Below the pieces are notes generated by a model. The model did not search any database. It saw only the letters and a program-made list of their open reading frames with translations, and had not been told where the DNA came from. A stretch of 64,000 bases of DNA, taken from NCBI GenBank assembly GCA_017569285.1, contig CP069419.1:1674001-1738000 (forward strand), written 5' to 3'. Made by a program: the position numbers and the translations under genes. This DNA comes from Clostridiales bacterium (GTDB lineage Bacteria > Bacillota > Clostridia > Christensenellales > Aristaeellaceae). Shown in pieces: positions 60,943 through 64,000 of the stretch; within the stretch, counting starts at the first letter, position 1, and the number at the start of each line of letters is the position of its first letter.

Positions 60943-62113
60943 ATTAGCCAAAGAAAAAGAATGTACAGCATGCTTTGCATGTGTAGATTCTTGTCCACAA
61001 AAAGCCTTATTAACATATATAAACAATGAAGGGCATTATGCGGTTAAAGTGGACACCGCAAAATGCATAATGTGTGGTCATTGTGAGAAAGTGTGCAACA
61101 ATGCACGTGTTGAGTATGGCAACAACAATCTGAATTTATCTACGGTATATGCAGGATATACAACAAATGAAGAATTGAGGGAAAATGCCACTTCTGGAGG
61201 TGTTTTTGCAGCAATTGCCAAGATGGTGATTGATAAGGGCGGAGTAGTTGTAGGTGTACATTTCGATGGTACCTATGCCAAACATATTCTAATAGATAAT
61301 GCTTCAGAAATATATAAGCTTCAGGGGTCAAAATACACACCGAGTTCAATGGAAGGAATTTATAGAACAATACAAGAAGAGTTAAAGAAACGTATTGTTC
61401 TTTTTTCAGGAACAGGGTGCCAAGTTGGGGGTGTTCTTTCGTTTTTTAGCAATAGTCCGTATAAAGACAATTTATATACCATGGATTTGGTTTGTGGTGG
61501 TATTCCCAGTACGGCACTAGTAAAAATGTTCAATGATCATTATCAAAACCAATATTCTATTCGTACATTTAGGAATAAAGACAAATATGAACTGACAGTA
61601 AGAGATCAAAATAACAAGATTAAAGCCATGCCTCTTAAAGCATTACCACTCGGTGGCTTTTCATGTGAAATGACTAACAGATACGCATGTTATGATTGTA
61701 AATTTGCATTCTGCCATAGAAAAAGCGACTTAACTATTGGAGATTTATGGAATTATAAGATTTTGCCGCAAGAACATTCTAAAGGATTATCTTTGATCAT
61801 TAGTAATACACAAAAAGGGGAACAGTTACTTAAGCAGGCGGAAATAGTAAAAAATAGAATTAACTGGGCAGATGTGTTAAAGACCAATTATAGAATTGCC
61901 TATGGCAAAGGAAGAATATATAGCCCAAGGAAAAAGCTACAACATAATCTGTCGCGATTGTCATATGATAAATTTGAGCAAATATACTGTTTATCTGTAA
62001 AACCGTATAATATTAAATTATTTGGCTTTAAAGTTTATAGGCATATAATGTGTAAAATCGAACAAAAGAAAAGACAAAAATTCATAGATGAATTGTTGAA
62101 CAAAGAGTTATAA
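60926..62113 (+). CDS. FrhB-like iron-sulfur protein of polysaccharide loci
   Basis: Protein of 395 residues. Two [4Fe-4S] ferredoxin motifs open it: CTACFACVDSCP (near residue 13) and CIMCGHCEKVC (near 49). The rest resembles the beta subunit of coenzyme F420 hydrogenase/dehydrogenase (ATSGGVFAAIAKMVIDKGGVVVGV, GTGCQVGGVLSFF) with further cysteines in CYDCKFAFCHRKSDLTIGD. Such proteins often sit beside pyruvyl transferases in exopolysaccharide loci without any F420 metabolism, and their electron partner and substrate are unknown. It overlaps the upstream gene by 17 bases; GAGGGA precedes the ATG. Confidence 0.85.
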   Translation: MNRYPELAKEKECTACFACVDSCPQKALLTYINNEGHYAVKVDTAKCIMCGHCEKVCNNARVEYGNNNLNLSTVYAGYTTNEELRENATSGGVFAAIAKMVIDKGGVVVGVHFDGTYAKHILIDNASEIYKLQGSKYTPSSMEGIYRTIQEELKKRIVLFSGTGCQVGGVLSFFSNSPYKDNLYTMDLVCGGIPSTALVKMFNDHYQNQYSIRTFRNKDKYELTVRDQNNKIKAMPLKALPLGGFSCEMTNRYACYDCKFAFCHRKSDLTIGDLWNYKILPQEHSKGLSLIISNTQKGEQLLKQAEIVKNRINWADVLKTNYRIAYGKGRIYSPRKKLQHNLSRLSYDKFEQIYCLSVKPYNIKLFGFKVYRHIMCKIEQKKRQKFIDELLNKEL

Positions 62114-62154
62114 GATTCTTTTGTTACCGAATATAAGATAAAGGAAGAATGCCC

Positions 62155-63132
62155 ATGATTGTTGCATGTACTGTATCATTTAACAGCAGTGTAATCATTG
62201 AAAAAACAATTGATAGCTTACTTTCACAATCCTTTCTAGTAGACAAAATTGTAATTGCGGACAATTGCAGTAATGAAGAAAATAAAGCAAGATTGAAATC
62301 ATATTTGGACAAATCACCTACAATAGATATCATATGGCTAAATAAAAACTCCGGTGGTGCTGGTGGATTTTATGAGGCAATGAAATATGCGAAGGAGCAA
62401 TATGATCCGGATTGGTATTGGCTTATGGACGATGATGCATACCCCAATCCCAATTGCTTGGAAATCCTTCTGGAGCAGCAAAAGCAATTAGACAATGTTG
62501 GATTTGTTGCGCCTGTTATTTGGGGTATTGATAATCAAAAATATCAATTGTACCATCCTCGAAAGGAACAGGGGAAAGCAAATAAGTTTTCTGCAATAGC
62601 AGAAACAATAGGAGAGTTAAATCCTGTAGAAATAATTGATATCGATGCCTTTGTTGGTCCCCTTATCTCCAAAGAAGCGGTGAATAGTTGCGGCCTTCCG
62701 AGGCCTGGGTATTTTTTAGAAGGAGATGATATGGACTATACGTTTAGGATCACAAGACAGTTTAAAGGTTATTTGATTAAAACTGCTCAGATTAATCATA
62801 AAGATCTCATTATTGCAAACGGTATCAATCCAGGGATGTGGTGGAAACAGTATTATTCGTATAGAAATCCTATCATTTTTGCAAAATACAATTATCATGG
62901 TACTAAAAAGAGAAGATATATTTTTAATCATTTATTATTTGCATCCAAACAAATCATTAAGATGTATCTTGATAACCGATATAAAGGATATAGATTATTT
63001 CGAAGCAAGTTGTTGATTAAAGGAATTCTTGATGGCTTGAAACGAAAGGAAGGGATAGTGGTTGTTCCTTCTGAATATAAACAATCTCTAACAGATATGG
63101 AAATGAAAATGAAAAGTCATATTAAAAGATGA
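62155..63132 (+). CDS. Glycosyltransferase family 2 (galactofuranosyltransferase-like)
   Basis: Protein of 325 residues. IVACTVSFNSSVIIEKTIDSLLSQ begins a GT-A fold. NKNSGGAGGFYEAM and WLMDDDAYPNPN resemble the NxGGxGG and DDD blocks of GlfT-type galactofuranosyl- and rhamnosyltransferases. The later FLEGDDMDYTFR fits the catalytic-base (ED) region. The donor is not certain. ATG at 62155 is preferred because AAGGA is nine bases upstream; the ATG at 62149 is only three bases from that site. Confidence 0.88.
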   Translation: MIVACTVSFNSSVIIEKTIDSLLSQSFLVDKIVIADNCSNEENKARLKSYLDKSPTIDIIWLNKNSGGAGGFYEAMKYAKEQYDPDWYWLMDDDAYPNPNCLEILLEQQKQLDNVGFVAPVIWGIDNQKYQLYHPRKEQGKANKFSAIAETIGELNPVEIIDIDAFVGPLISKEAVNSCGLPRPGYFLEGDDMDYTFRITRQFKGYLIKTAQINHKDLIIANGINPGMWWKQYYSYRNPIIFAKYNYHGTKKRRYIFNHLLFASKQIIKMYLDNRYKGYRLFRSKLLIKGILDGLKRKEGIVVVPSEYKQSLTDMEMKMKSHIKR

Positions 63133-63154
63133 ATATTAAGAAGATAGTGAAAAG

Positions 63155-63424
63155 ATGCGATTAACTAAGAGGATACATAAACAATTTACGCAATTTGTAG
63201 CAAGAGAAAAGCTGGAAACCAATGTAAGTATACTGGTCAGTTTTATAGATTGATCTTCCGGAGAAGATGTCTTATGTATTTTCCTAGTTAAGTATAAAGA
63301 CTATAGTTTTTTTCATGTCGGATATGGATACATGCGTTTATGTCATTTGTTGAAGCATGTTATACTTGAAAGAGGAAATAACTATTTGATCAACTGTTTT
63401 GGTGGATATAAAAATGAGAAATAG
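63155..63424 (+). pseudogene. Small open frame interrupted by an in-frame TGA
   Basis: From ATG at 63155 the frame codes MRLTKRIHKQFTQFVAREK and so on for 32 residues to TGA at 63251-63253. It then stays open, in the same frame, for 56 more codons to TAG at 63422-63424. That stop overlaps the polymerase start codon region by 11 bases, the close packing seen for real genes in this operon. I do not recognise the product. It may be a gene with a nonsense mutation, a remnant, or a base-calling error. Other genes in the window use TGA as a normal stop. Confidence 0.45.
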
Positions 63425-64000
63425 GATAAAGAATATCATTTCAAAAGAGAACAGAGAACATTTAGACATATTATATTATTGTGCTCTTGGATTATTTCTG
63501 ATTTATATGATTTCCACGCATTTGCTATTAAAGGTTGATCTTGATTTTTTATGGAAACCATTGTTTTTATTATGTATAGCATTATTATCTATAAGGGAGT
63601 GCATGAATCCAGAACTTAGATTAAAAGAATTAATTGCACTTCTATTTATGATGATAATTGTATCTCTGATTTTTCGGATTGCAATAGGGCCATCAGCAAA
63701 TTCTCTTATTATGGTTTTTGTCTTTGCCTTTACGGCAAGAAAAATGAAATTCTCCAACATTGCAAGATTTGCAGTTATAATTTCTGGTGTAATGCTATTT
63801 ATTATCATTCTTTGTTCTGAGTTGGGAATAATAGAGAATTATGTAATGCATGATGAAAGAGAAAGGGAGTTTTTAGGATTCAGATATGCGCTAAAAGCAC
63901 CAGCGCTGTTCTTTAATATTATTGGATTATTTGTCTATATCAAAAAGCAGAAGATATCATTGATTCAAATTGCATTGCTCACAATAATCAACATTTTCCT
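63414..64000 (+). CDS. Multi-pass membrane protein, probable O-antigen/EPS polymerase (3' end missing)
   Basis: The frame is open from ATG at 63414 to the window end, giving 195 residues. At least five hydrophobic segments are visible, for example YYCALGLFLIYMISTHLLL, FLLCIALLSIREC, LIALLFMMIIVSLIF and FAVIISGVMLFIIILCSELG. A hydrophilic loop, NYVMHDERERE, follows, with FLGFRYALKAPA next. This resembles the start of Wzy-type polymerases, and the operon otherwise lacks one. The evidence is topology and context rather than a diagnostic motif. The sequence is strongly AT-rich, like its neighbours. Confidence 0.7.
   Translation, partial: MRNRIKNIISKENREHLDILYYCALGLFLIYMISTHLLLKVDLDFLWKPLFLLCIALLSIRECMNPELRLKELIALLFMMIIVSLIFRIAIGPSANSLIMVFVFAFTARKMKFSNIARFAVIISGVMLFIIILCSELGIIENYVMHDEREREFLGFRYALKAPALFFNIIGLFVYIKKQKISLIQIALLTIINIF

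Overview
The window looks like a chromosomal segment of a Bacillota (Clostridia-type) bacterium. The evidence is an AddA helicase-nuclease, RNase Y, a radA-yacL pair, sigma-A-type promoters, strong AGGAGG ribosome binding sites, and secreted proteins with Thr/Pro (TPTP) linkers. The left 50 kb is GC-rich; the right end, from about 55.7 kb, is clearly AT-rich. No rRNA, tRNA, phage, transposase or CRISPR array was recognised.

Layout. 0-7 kb: 3' part of addA (with a perfect parS site and a cluster of DnaA-box-like sequences), a metallo-beta-lactamase-fold hydrolase, a fucose/arabinose isomerase-family enzyme and gap. 7-11 kb: a heterodimeric ABC exporter, then an intergenic structured element. 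11-16.5 kb (minus strand): radA, yacL-like PIN/TRAM, nadE, nadD, pncB. 16.5-31 kb: a large SH3-repeat wall protein, an array of 31-nt palindromic repeats, leuS, a glycosyltransferase, an AraC regulator, an acyltransferase, a zinc-ribbon/TPR membrane protein and two secreted proteins of unknown role. 31-34.4 kb: RNase Y with a leader RNA ending in an intrinsic terminator, a lone HTH-nucleotidyltransferase and a small membrane protein. 34.4-38.2 kb: a translationally coupled operon of a zinc-ribbon membrane protein, a TPM-domain protein with a Ser/Cys tail, and a radical SAM/SPASM enzyme. 38.3-44.4 kb: a three-domain phosphoenolpyruvate mutase fusion, a secreted WG-repeat-like protein, a flippase and a glycosyltransferase. 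44.7-47 kb: asnS and a small secreted protein. 47-64 kb: an exopolysaccharide locus made of a minus-strand operon (two chain-length-type proteins, rfbB) and a divergent plus-strand operon (dehydratase, initiating sugar transferase, glycosyltransferases, pyruvyltransferase, FrhB-like protein, start of a polymerase).

How the genes fit together. NAD salvage is nearly complete in pncB-nadD-nadE. The right end encodes lipid-linked polysaccharide assembly: sugar-nucleotide synthesis, priming on undecaprenyl phosphate, chain extension, pyruvylation, flipping, polymerisation and length control. The best candidate for an undescribed system is the 34.4-38.2 kb operon. Its radical SAM/SPASM enzyme may modify the cysteine-rich cytoplasmic tail (C-x5-C-x2-C-x2-C-x2-C) of the neighbouring TPM protein. 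Its promoter closely resembles that of the secreted zinc-ribbon protein at 40.5-41.9 kb, which suggests shared control.
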